DNA from: Tetrapyrgos nigripes
Lineage: Eukaryota; Basidiomycota; Agaricomycetes; Agaricales; Campanellaceae
DNA length: 64,000 bases
Assembly (NCBI GenBank): GCA_013368315.1
Contig: JAACJM010000073.1
Span: forward strand, 288,363-352,362
Reading direction: 5' to 3'
In this document: positions 11,379 through 22,427 of the stretch, piece after piece
How the letters are laid out: the number at the start of each line of letters is the position of its first letter
Numbering within the stretch: position 1 is the stretch's first letter
Made by a program: the position numbers and the translations under genes
The notes under the pieces: model-generated
Told to the model about the DNA's origin: nothing
Seen by the model: the letters and a program-made list of their open reading frames with translations, nothing else
Database searches by the model: none

Positions 11379-13859
11379 ATGAAGGGACTCGGAGAGTATC
11401 TAGAAGAGGGCCCTCAAACTACACATAGCCCAGATGTTGGGACGACTGTCCGTAATCGCGGCGTTCTCAAGAAACTCCTTGTCATCCCGGTAATTCTTGC
11501 CAGCGCGTTCCTGCTTCATCACAGCGTGGATACCTCTACTTTTCGTCCATTCCGTCACGTCGGCGACGATGACCTTTGCGTACAAGCATCTCCTCTCTTC
11601 CCTGATTTGCACGACAACCTGTGGACGGAGCTTCAAAGAGATTTGGAGGCGAAGGAATTCAAAGAGAAGGTCGTGGAATGGTTGTCTGGTGCGATACAGG
11701 TTCCGTGAGTATTGTCGTACTATTTTAGATGTGTTTCAATGGTCCTCATATTTATCATGTAGGACGGAAATGTTCGATGACATGGGGCCCGTAGACCAAG
11801 ATCCGCGCTGGAAGAACCGGAAGTTATTTCATGAGTATCTTGTCCAGGCCTTCCCTCTGATGTGAGTCGCGACGGATTCTGACTCCATCTGTTTCTGAGC
11901 AGATATCTTACACTCTTCCCCAATAAGCCACTCAAACCAGCATATCACCCTTCAGAAAGTCAATACTTATGGTCTTCTGTACACTTGGGAAGGCTCAGAA
12001 GCTGCGTTGAAACCAATAGTCATGGCTGCTCATCAAGGTTCGGCGCAATGGCTGCTATTTGACCATAGGAGTCCTTACTGACTTTCGTGGTCCTTACTTA
12101 GATGTTGTTCCCGTCAACTCCGAGACAATCGACGAGTGGACGTATCCCCCATACTCGGGCCATTTTGATGGAGAGCGTATTTGGGGAAGAGGTGCAAATG
12201 ATGATAAAAGCGGGTTGATTGGAATCTTGTACGTACCTTCTTCGGACAAGTATTTCCGGCTCTAATACGTGAGACAGCACTGCAGTGGAGACTCTGCTCT
12301 CGCGGTCATTCGTTCCGGCACGTACAATTATCTTTCCGTTTGGTTTTGATGAGGAAGGGGGAGGATTTCAGGTGACTCGCTCAGGAAATTTCGAAGCTGG
12401 AGGCTAACGCAGTATGTCAGGGCGCCAAGGAACTTGGGAAGGTCTTGGTGGATATCTATGGAGAAGATTCGTTTGCTTTTGTCATTGATGAAGGAGGTGC
12501 GTCATGCAATTTGTTCTCGACTTCCTCCCACTTATCTTCACTTGTATAGGAGGATTTGCTGAACAATTCGGACGACAATTTGCTACGCCTGGTACTTATT
12601 CTTCTCAGTTGCCTATAAGCTATCAATGATGTTCACCTCCTGGCAGGTATCGCAGAGAAAGGCAGCTTAACAGTCCAGCTCAACATAGCTACTCCTGGCG
12701 GACATTCAAGTGTTCCCCCAGACCATACCGTACGTCTATTGCCATCATAATTACCCCAGACCCTGATGTATGTCCTCAGAGCATTGGTATTCTTTCCCGC
12801 CTACTGGTCGAATTCGAGAACAATCCCTTTGATGTCGCTTTAGTACGTGTCTAGTCTGTCGTTGTCTTTCAATTACTGACCGTCTATATGAAAACCAGTC
12901 TCGCTCCTCTCCACTCTACGCTCAACTTCAATGCTTCGCTCAGCATGCTTCTACACTGTCACCCGCACTCAAGAATACCATTAAGCGATCCATCTCTTCC
13001 GACAAAGCCCTGGAAGAGCTCGAGAAAGAAGTTTTCAAAACCAGATTGTGGAAAGCCATGTCTGGAACCACACAGGCTATCGATGTGATTCATGGAGGCG
13101 TAAAGAGCAATGCATTACCGGAGCAAGCGTTTGCTATTATCAATCATCGTATTGGAATCACAAGGCAAGTGAGCAGTTTCGTTCTCTACGTCCTACCTTC
13201 TGGCACTTACAATTCACTACAATCTTCACTTAATTAGCTCTTCCTCTGACGTCGAAACCCACGATACCCGTATCCTCACACCTCTCGCCGAATCCTTCAA
13301 TCTTACTTTCAGCGCTTTCGGTAAGCTCGTTTCCGAAGGTGGCCCTTCTTCCGGGAAGCTAGATCTGGAATCCCTTTCTACTCGACAACCGCTTGAACCT
13401 GCTCCAGTGACTCCTTTGGATTCCACTGCGTTCCAGTTACTGTCAGGAACGATAAGGTCCACATTTGCTACTCACCGTGGTTTGTTCCACGGTGACTCCG
13501 AAGATGACGAAGAGAAGAGTGTAGTGGTTGCGCCGGGTATGCCTACTGGCAACACTGGTAAGGGCTCATGCCAATGTGCTTTTCATCCCATCGCTGACAT
13601 CCTGATTGATCATCGATCATTGCAGATACAAGGTTCTACTGGAAGCTAAGTCGGAATATTTTCAGATACAAACATCATCATTCCGAGTCGAGTGCACATA
13701 CGGTCAATGAATGTAAGTCTGAGATTCATTGTCGCTTGTCGTTAACAGTGGATCTCACTGGAATTCTCTCACATAGTTATTGAAGTGGACTCGTATCTGG
13801 AAATGATTAGATTCTATCTGACTTTGATACTGAACACTGATGAAGCGAGGGATATTTAA
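11379..13859 (+). CDS. CPS1: Vacuolar carboxypeptidase S, M20 metallopeptidase
   Basis: About twelve exons. Start MKGLGEYLEEG; a single membrane anchor (KLLVIPVILASAFLLHH) lies near residues 30-48, as in the type II vacuolar precursor. Co-catalytic zinc ligands and catalytic residues are visible in order: AAHQDVV (His and Asp), GRGANDDKS (bridging Asp), FDEEGGG (catalytic Glu and ligand Glu), VIDEGG (Asp), and HTVNE near the C-terminus (His). NATPGGHSS-like sequence (IATPGGHSSVPP) marks the dimerisation domain. The product should release C-terminal amino acids from peptides in the vacuole lumen. Key exons: 11379-11704, 11763-11861, 11928-12037, 12102-12228, 12899-13164, 13238-13557, 13626-13712 and 13777-13859. 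The intron at 13165-13237 has a GC donor (AG|GCAAGT). It converges with transcription factor B, 149 nt away. Confidence 0.92.
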
Positions 13860-14008
13860 GTCAGTCGAATGACAATGATTGTACCCGATTTTACCAACAT
13901 CTATCGAAATAAACTCCACACTGCTGTATCGATTATTTGCGCATACATATAATACGTGGACCAGAAAGGTTATGGTGCGTCCGATGACCTCCGGTGAGTC
14001 ATCAACGA

Positions 14009-17000
14009 TCAAGTGGAAATAAAGTTTCCAAAGCCAGCTGGTAAGAGGCCGTTCACATTTTCAATAAAGATATCCCAGCTTTCCTCGAAGGTGCTAAACA
14101 GAGATGGTCAACCAGTATGGTCAAAGCAATAATGCCATTGTAGCTACCCTGAAATGCCGCCAAAGGGTGAGTGCATCAAAAGATCTTGGGACTGAGTAGT
14201 GCCAGCATCAAAGATGCTAAGCTCCTCGCTTGTGGCCTGATGATTATACCCCAAGGATGTTGCCAGATGGACTGGAGGCTGACTCAATTCAGCAGAAGAT
14301 ATCGGTAGGGTTGGATGTTGTTGATCAATGGAAGGGTTCTTATACGTGACTTGGAGGGTGTTGCTGCCAGTAGATGATGATGTTGGCGGCGTAAAATGTC
14401 CAACAGATACGACAGTGCCAATGATATCACTTAGGGAGCATTAATGGGTTAAGGAGCGAACGTCACAGGCAAGCCGAATCCTTACTTCAAGCGTCCAGCA
14501 AGTATATATCTGTCAAAGCACGTTGAAGAGAATCGTGCAATGCTAATGTAGGATCGCATACCTTGATTCGTACAGACGCAAGAGGTCGATACACTTGTAG
14601 ATTTCTGTTAGTTCGGTGCGGTGGTCGAGACAGAGATCACCCTTTATTTGTTTGCTTCTCCACAAATTTACAGCAAGGACCATAGCAGAACCGAATAGGG
14701 GCGTCTTCAAGGTGTATTATAGCGCACAAAGTTATCAGGACGAAAGCGATACGCACTATAAAATGTCCAAACGGTACAAATTCCCGCCTGATGCATGTCT
14801 CGATTACACGAATGCAAGATTTGGCCGCATTCACACAGATAGCTAATGATGGGAACTGGCCTTCGCTGTTTTGCCCTGGTCGAGGAATGAATTGCCTATG
14901 GACTTGAATTTGAACCCAGAAGTACAGGCTGTATAGGATGGCTGATTCTTGCAGAAAATGATCATTCTGAACTTGGGACTCCCATCGTACTGTGCATGTA
15001 TTTTGGACTAAGATCATCATTAAAGCTAAGAAAAAGGCCTCGCACTTACGATGATCAGGCACGGAACTAATCCATCCGTTGAGAGCTGAATCAAGTTCCA
15101 CGACTGCCCTTTGGTTCCAATCATGACCGTATATCCCCATCTTCGTCCAGAGCTCCGACCTTCGCACCGAATACTGTTGGACACATACGTGTCAGAATAT
15201 CGGGGAAAGCAGTAGATGGCCTACCAATGACTCCTGAGCGAAACTAAGGATTTCACCAAGTCTCAGGAAACAGTTCCAGAATATGGCCTGAGCGGGTAGC
15301 TTGCCAGAGGGTTGAGGGGAGCTCTGGACGGAGGTTGAACGATCCATTGAGTTGAGCTCTTCGTCGTCGCATTCCAGGAGTGGATCCAAGTCAAAACTAA
15401 TGTGAGTGATAACTGAGCCGTTATGTTCCTACTGTTATGGCAAGGTATAATGGGACTTACTCTTGTGCAGAAGTACCTCGAGGTCGTCCGTACAACATAC
15501 TCAATTTTGTATCAAAATAGATCAAAATCCAGAAGAGTCGTTTCCAAAGCTCTTGTTCCACGATATCGGAGTATTGTTCGCGAAGCGCTCGACGGTGTGC
15601 ACCTTCTCCTTGGCACAAACGTATAGCTATTCCACATAGAGCCCAGCCTTTACCAGCACCACAAACAATGTTAAGATAGACACCTGCCAGCTTGATGAGG
15701 TCGACCCGATGAATGTCAAACCGACGAATTGTAAAGGAGGTGAATCACGTACACAGAGCATCTGCAGTCGATGTAACGAGACAGAATCATCTAAGGCAAC
15801 GTGTTGAAGCGGTATCTGCTGGAACCACTTTAGTCCTGATTTAAAGATGTCTGAATTGGCAGGGAGATATCCGTCATTTAGATATAGAGAACCCGTTGCA
15901 CAGGTCGCTAGAAGGAGGGCCCCGAAATCGTGATCACGGAGGTGTAAACCTCCCTCAACGGCACTCTCGAATAATGGACGGTGAAGGAGTGGCAAGGATC
16001 GATTACTGCCTGCGAAGTAACTGTCCAGAAGGATCCTGAGGTGATCTCTATCAGGGAACTCGAAATTCTGCTGAAGATTTCTGTTGGAAAGCGGCAGAAC
16101 CTGAAATATAAGGTACTTTATATACCTTTGCGTAATAGAACAAAGTTACTCACTGTGTTCCAGTAAAGCGGTCGTTTCCTGCTGTCGAGAAATCTTCTCC
16201 AATCTGTAATACCGGTATCGATTTTACTCCTATGATCCACTGCCATCATTACCAGCTGCATATTGCTAGATTCACCAGAGTGAGCTTTCTGCGGTAGTCC
16301 GAGCATGCGTCGATGGCAACTCTTTACGTCCTTTGGCCGTTCATCAGAGTCACGAGCGTCGACGCTACTCCAGGATTCTGCTATAGGAGTAGCAAGGGAT
16401 TGCTTGGGGTGAAGAGGACCGTGTCCAAGTTCACCGCGATTGACCTCGTCTTCTAGATATCTGATATGCTTTGCTAACTTTTCCAGGATCATCCATGATA
16501 TCTCTCGATCGCCAAGGGCACTGTGAAGCTCAGAAGCCTTGCCTTTGTCAATAGCCTGCATCAACTCGTCCACGGAAAGTGAGCCGAATTTACTCGTTGC
16601 TTTTGGCCTGTAGAAAGAACGGTCACACATAAAGTGACCAAGAATGATTGAGGGTACCATACGCTGATTTTGGTCCTCGTTTCTATAAAAAGAGATAAAA
16701 GAACTTTTCGAGACGTCCAAGGAATCAGGAAACGAACGAGGCGCGGCATATTACGAGTACAACGATTTCCTGTCGCCAAACATGGATCGCATACTCCTGA
16801 CGTGCTTGACTGTTCGCCTGTAAGGGGTTTTTTGTTTTTTATTATTATCAGGGTTAGATATACGATACGCGGTTTATTTTGAACGCATGGCTCACAGCGA
16901 ACTTTGAGCAAGAATTTCACAATCAGCTAGCCTGCTCTCAGATCCGATTGACACATACCTTTCCTCCGTCGGCAGCTATCACACGCATCTTGTAGACTGC

Positions 17001-17028
17001 GTCTTTTGTCTGTCAGTCTTGTCGACAT
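14009..17028 (-). CDS. Zn2Cys6 fungal-specific transcription factor (copy B)
   Basis: Starts at ATG 17028 (MSTRLTDKRRS). Exon 1 is 17028-16959, the microexon 16901-16896, and exon 3 begins at 16817. Together they give CDSCRRRKVRCEQ...CDPCLATGNRC. A KRGPKSA exon and a coiled coil (KLAKHIRYLEDEV) follow, then the Fungal_trans core with MPLLHRPLFESAVEG and LHLRDHDFGALLLA. The C-terminus carries ATSEELSIFD and a last exon ESWDIFIENVNGLLP ending at the TGA at 14009. That last exon is reached by an intron after GISG (donor near 14147), so the in-line TAG at 14144-14146 is intronic. Probably a nuclear transcription activator with unknown targets. It lies 124 nt downstream of the end of copy C in the same direction. 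Confidence 0.83.
16896..16901 (-). other. 6-nt microexon of transcription factor B
   Basis: TTCGCT (minus strand) sits between ...ctcaaag and gtgagc. It joins AAA G to GC GAA, giving K-V-R-C-E and so creating the third zinc ligand across the downstream splice. Flanking introns are 57 and 78 nt. Same length, phase and position as in copies A and C. Confidence 0.85.
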
Positions 17029-17151
17029 GGTGGTAAGAGCTCAAGGGCCAATCTTTGGCTTTGTTTGCGTGAACGGGCCGAATATATACATCGCACTGCA
17101 TTGATATCCATATACCCTCGTACATATATACCGAGGTTGTATGTACATACG

Positions 17152-20100
17152 TTAGCTTTGGGAATACATATTTCCGGAGCCTGCATTAGGCAATAGCCCG
17201 TCCATGCTTTCCATGAAGACGTCCCAATCCAAAGAGCTGATGTGGAGGAATCGATGAGATGACCTACTTGAACGTTGTCGCATTTACTTACTCTGATGCT
17301 TCATTGAAGGGCGGGTCGATTATGATACCGTCAAAGATGCTGAGTTCCTCGCTCGTTGCTTGGTGAGTGTAACCCAGCGAATTCTGCAGGTGAGAAAGGC
17401 GCCCTAGCTCTGTAGAGAGAAAGGAAAGAACTGGATGCTGTGGTTCAAGTGAAGAATCATCGTAGGACGCCCCGAGGCCAACATTGCTTTGCATATCTCG
17501 GGATGACGTCCTTGCCGTTGAGGACTCAAAATGTCCTACAGACATTACTGTGCTAATGATGTCACTTGAGGAGAGTACTTAGTGAATGCTTGACTAGAAT
17601 AGGAGAATTCTTACTTCAGGCGTCCAGCGAGGATATATCTGTGAAAGATTTCTCAGCCAACGGTGGCGTGCTCAAAAGGTTCAGAGCCTCTGATAAACTT
17701 ACCTAGATTCGTACAATTGCAATAAGTCAGTACATCTGTAGATGTCAGCCAATTCGACGGGAGGGTCCACGGAATGGTTTATCTCCCGACGTCGCCACAG
17801 GTTTACAGCAAGGATCATTGCAGAACCAAAGAGAGGAGTCTTTTGAGTCGTTAGGAGTATGGGTATGGATGAATCTTTGTAACAAAAACTTGGCCTTACG
17901 CACTATGAAATGTCCATAAGCAAGGAAGTTCCGTCTGAGTGCTGACTCAATCACTCGAATACACGACCTGGCCGCATTCATACAGATTGCTAAAGAAGGA
18001 AATTTGCCCTCGGAGGTTTGTCCTGGTCCGGGAATAAAACGCCTATGGACCTGAATCTGAACCCAATAATACATGCTATGTATAATGGCGGATTGGTGGA
18101 AGAATGTATCGTTTTGCTGCTGAGATTCCCATTTTACTATTTGCGATCAGTGAGTGAAATGAGAGGGATTACAGGCACTCACAGTGATTAGGTACGGCAG
18201 TTATCCATTTGTTCAAAGCAGAGTCGAGTTCCGCCACTGCCTTTTGATCCCAATCACTCCTGTATATCCCCATCTTCAACCACAAATCTGATTTGCGCAG
18301 CGAGTACTGATTGGATTGAGGGTAAATACAACTAATGGAGACGGTACTAGCTCACCAGCGATTCTTTCGCCAAACCAAGAATCTTCACGAGATTCAAGAA
18401 ACAGTTCCAGAATGCAATTTGCGATGGCTTCTCCGGTGGCTGGAGGAAACTATGGGGCCCTGCGGTCGAAATTTCGGCTTCAAGATACTCATCATCACAT
18501 TCAATGAGGGGCCCTAGATCAAATCTACTCGGACAGTGAATGATTATCGTATTAGTCATAGAGAAATGCGTGTAACTTACTCCTGGGCGGATATGCCCCG
18601 AGGACGTCCGTAAAGCATGCTCATTTTAGTGTCCAGAAATATCAAGGTCCAGCAGACTCGCTTCCAAAGTTCTTCTTCCAAGGGAGATTGATCCCGGACG
18701 TTCCGCCGATGTGCACCCCTCGCCTGACACAAACGTATGGCTATTCCACATAGAGTCCATCCTCTGTCGGAGCCCGAAACAACATTGAGGTAAATTACAG
18801 ATAACTTGAGAGAGATTTAAATTCAATGGAAAGTAGGATCGCCAGAACACGTACGCAAAGCAACTGCATCTGATGCAGCGAGAGAGGGTGGTCTAGAGAG
18901 GCTTGCGCAATCGGTATTTGTTGAAACCATTTCAATCCGGACTTGACAACGTCGGAATTTGCTGGAAGATACTGATCGTTTGTGGATAATGACCCGTTGG
19001 CACATACCGCCAGAAGTAGCGCGCCAAAAGTATGGTCTCGAAGATGCAAATTGTCAGCAATAGATTTTTCAAACGTTGGCCTGTGGAGAAGAGGACAGAA
19101 CTGGTTACCGCCAGCGAAGTAGCCATTCACAAGTATCTGCAAATTATCACTGTCGGGAAACTCGAAACCCGACGTTTTTGAATCGAAGGAGGAAGATAGT
19201 ACAACATCCTCGAGAAAGCATTCGCGTGCGTATGTCAGCCCCTGGATGTGCCAGCGGATGAACAGCATAGACTCACTGTATGCCAGAAGATGGGTCGTTT
19301 GATACTCGTGAGCATTTCGTTCCAATCTGGCATGTTAGACTCTGCTTGTTTCCGATGTGCCACTGCGGTCATGACCAGCTGCAAGGTGCTGGTTTCGCCA
19401 ACGTGCGTCTTTTGCGGCAACCCGAAAGTTACGCAATGAAAATCTCTGGTGAGCTCCTCAACCGAATGATGAGCTTCGTTGTCATTGACAGAGGAGGAAG
19501 AGACGGCTTCTGTCGAAGTATTTCCATGATCTTCTGAGAAAATATGATTATGTTCCCGTTGGCAATAAGCAATGCGTTCCTCTAGATTTTGAATATGAAT
19601 TGATAATTTATCCAGGACCTTCCAAATAGTATCTTGATGTCCAAGAAGATCGTAAAGCTCGGCAGCCGTGCCCTTTGCAATATCCTCGACCAATTTTTTG
19701 ACTGAGTGCGACGCAAATGATCTAGTTGATTGGGGTCTGGCATGTAGCCGTCAGATTCTTCCATTCAATTACCAGTAGACAATCGAAGTACCCAGTTTTA
19801 GGTCCCCTTTTCTGCTTGAGCAATCAGCCACTTCAAAATTAAAAACCCAAGCACAGAGTGACGAACATGTGGTTTTTTACGTGTACACTCGATCCCTACG
19901 CTTAGGCAGTGCTCACAGGCTCCTTCCGGATCTGATGATTCGCCTGTAAATCAGCCCTGTAAGTGATAGAAGCGTCCCATGAAGATGCTCTCAAGGTCAT
20001 ACTTAATCCACAGCGAACTGCGAAGTGCGAACAGGAAGCAGTTAGTTAGTAAGCTTTCTTTGAATTGCATAGTCCACTGACCTTTCCTTCGTCTACACTC

Positions 20101-20160
20101 TTCGCATGCATTCTGCAGGCGACGTTTCTTATCTGTACTGCTACGAGAGTCTGTCGACAT
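17152..20160 (-). CDS. Zn2Cys6 fungal-specific transcription factor (copy C)
   Basis: Starts at ATG 20160 (MSTDSRSSTDKKRRLQ). Exon 1 is 20160-20082, the microexon 20017-20012, and exon 3 begins at 19943. Spliced, they give CEECRRRKVRCES...CEHCLSVGIEC. A coiled coil (HIQNLEERIAYC) follows, then the Fungal_trans core with CPLLHRPTFEKSIADN, LHLRDHTFGALLLAVC and a LWKRVCW-type segment. QATSEELSIFD lies near the C-terminus. The stop at 17288 is skipped by an intron (donor GA|GTAAGT) to a final exon SLDWDVFMESMDGLL ending at 17152. This matches the final exons of A and B. It lies immediately upstream of copy B in a head-to-tail tandem, which suggests duplication. Function beyond DNA-binding regulation is unknown. 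Confidence 0.83.
20012..20017 (-). other. 6-nt microexon of transcription factor C
   Basis: TTCGCT (minus strand) sits between ...cttcgcag and gtggat. It joins AAA G to GC GAA, giving K-V-R-C-E. The donor gtggat is weaker than those in A and B. Flanking introns are 64 and 68 nt. Confidence 0.8.
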
Positions 20161-20692
20161 GGTGGTTCCAGGTCAAGAACTTTTTGCTGAGTCATGTATG
20201 TTTGTTTGGAACGAAAGTTGTTGCCTTTAGCCCCACGCGATGCGAAGCGTCATGTTGTGAGAAAAAGCACGTGGATGCACTGCCTTGGCACTGCCATCTC
20301 GAAAGTTTTCTTGCTCCAGCCGGTCAACCTATTCCCTGTAATGCCATGTCGAATTTAGGGCCCGCGTGCCAGGCTATATTCGCAAGCATCTGGCACAGGA
20401 CGCAATAAAGACGCATATAGAGTCATTCCAATAGCAATTAGAGCCTCATTGTAGCGCGTAGGCACAGATTCCGACGTCATGACTGTGAGGAGCCAGTCGA
20501 GCTGTCTAGAGGTGCCAATCAAAATAAGTGCCAGCGAGATTTTCCATTGATTTTTTCGCGGGATATTCTTTTTGCTCCTCATTGTGCAGTGTCGGAGAAG
20601 ACTTTCTTCGACACATCTGGAAGGGTCGCCGGGTACCAAAAGCTACTTAAGACTGATGGTGGTACAAGCTTCAGTACGCTTCCAAAATCAAG
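20161..20692. promoter_or_regulatory. Divergent promoter region, transcription factor C / DUF6533 gene
   Basis: 532 bases separate the two divergent start codons. An open frame on the minus strand (20355-20639) lacks any recognisable motif and splice context and is not called. No specific operator is identified. Confidence 0.35.
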
Positions 20693-21983
20693 ATGCTTAA
20701 CAAGGTGCTTTCTCCAGAAATTTTGGTCGAGATAGCCAAAGCGGAAGAACTGGCACGATATGTTTCTCTAGCTTCGCTGGCGGTGAGTGTCATTAGTAGA
20801 CTGCACTCTTTACTCTTTTCGTCGTTGTATGCTCATTTAGATTGTGTAGGTTATAGTCTGGGATATGCTTGTCAATATGGACGACGAGCTGGAGCTGTTG
20901 GTGAAGTCGAAGTTTGGCTTACAAAAGTTCATTTATGTGGTTGCTCGGTGAGCATTAGTGTGCTGGTCGCACTCAAGCTTTCGATTACTGATGTATACAC
21001 TGCAGTTTTTCTTCCTTATCCTTCACACTGGCAAACGTGTTGTATCTCTGCAGTAAGCTTCTTAATGTAGACCATCGCTCCTGCATATTGACTTCCGTGC
21101 CAGCATCCGGCATCTCCGATTGCAACCCCGGTCACTTATTCATAGTGACTTCCTTCGTCATTGCAAGCAACTCCATTGCACTTCTTTTCCTCTTTCGAGT
21201 TCGAGCGGTATTCCATGGAAGTCTCATAACCCAGCTATTTTTCACACTACTGTGGTTCGGGGTTTTGGCCACTTCAACATTACATTTCTTATTCGTTCAA
21301 GGGGTTCAGTCGGTAACGAACCCAAGCAGGTGTACCTACGGAGGGTTAAAACCGGTGTACGGGATGACTGCGATTGGGATGGCGCTCATCTTCGATACGG
21401 CGGTCTATTTAGGGGTTTCCTATAGGCTGTTCTTGTTCTTTCGCCTGATCAATCCGATTTTGGCCGAAAAAGTTTGCGAAGGGACCGAGGATGGAAGTAT
21501 CACTACATCGACAACAGTGAACGTACGGCTAAGGGAGAGAATACGGCTCTTCATCGGTGGAAAAGATCTCCCAGCATTCTCGAGGTCATTGCTTCGAGAT
21601 GGGCAGGTTTATTATCTGTAAGTCTATGGATGCTGAGGATATCATGTCCTGCTGATACTGACGTGGACTTCAGGATATCATTCCTCATTAGTACACCGTT
21701 GCTGATAATGCTCTTCATACCGGCAGTCGTTCAGTACAATTTAATATTCATTCCACCGTACAACGCGATTACAACCGTCATTGCTTGTTATGTGTTTAGG
21801 AATGTGAAGCTTGGAAGGATTCGAGAGGAAGAAATTTCGACTGCTGGGGCTGGGGTTGTGTCACAGATACGTTTTCGAAGAGGTGGAGAGGCAGAGACTT
21901 ACAGTGTCACCGATTTAGACGGATACTGGCAGTCAGATGAAAGCAAGGTTGTGCGAAATTGTACAGTGAAGGACAGATGCTAG
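20693..21983 (+). CDS. DUF6533-domain multi-pass membrane protein
   Basis: Five exons or so. The N-terminus ARYVSLASLAVIVWDMLVNMDDELELLVKSKF... is the DUF6533 signature (hydrophobic helix, then D..LT..DE.EL.W-like acidic motif and FI.VVARY), formed across an intron at about 20783-20848. Several predicted membrane helices follow: FIVTSFVIASNSIALLFLF, LFFTLLWFGVLATSTLHFL, AIGMALIFDTAVYLGVSY and FLISTPLLIMLFIPAVV. The overall layout is seven-helix-like. The C-terminal tail (VVSQIRFRRGGEAETYSVTD) is hydrophilic. The family is abundant in Agaricomycetes and has no established function; a receptor role is only a guess. The last intron is at about 21620-21674, and the stop TAG is at 21981-21983. Confidence 0.8.
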
Positions 21984-22427
21984 TCTAGAGCTTTGAAGTT
22001 AAATCGTTATCATGTATTTTTAACTATTCCAGTGTCTTAGTAACTGTGTACAATGCTTTTCTCCCAGTTCTGAAACATTCGGAAGTCCGTCGCCACCATT
22101 CGGCGAGTATGTATGCATGTATATTACCCCTCTAACAATCGTCCGGGAAATCTAGCGGGCAAGATCCTTGCCCAATATTGAAGAGAGGACCTAGAGGAAA
22201 GCCATGGCGGTTTGGCGTTGCCTGGCCTGTAGTAGTATACGGTCTCATGGGATGCACGTGGGGGCATCGCTCGGTTGCCCCTCACGATGCACGAAAGCCA
22301 GTATGTATTCGGGGAGAACGCTTACGAGATAGGGGTCAATTCCGGAAAATGCCGCCTGCTTGCTATACAAGCCGAGTTGGGGAAAAGAAGCAGCCTAGTT
22401 TCTTCTTCTTCTTCTTCGTCCACAACC
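21984..22427. other. Intergenic region upstream of the cytochrome b5/ACAD gene
   Basis: No gene seen. A pyrimidine-rich run (tttcttcttcttcttcttcg, about 22400-22420) lies directly before the start codon at 22428. This is a common fungal promoter or leader feature. Confidence 0.4.

Noticed and set aside
14144..14146. In-line TAG as the end of transcription factor B
   Set aside because: A donor at GG|GTAGCT and an acceptor before CACCTTCGAGG add an exon (ESWDIFIENVNGLLP) matching the final exons of copies A and C.
20355..20639. Minus-strand frame of 94 residues between transcription factor C and the DUF6533 gene
   Set aside because: No homology recognised and it occupies a divergent promoter region.
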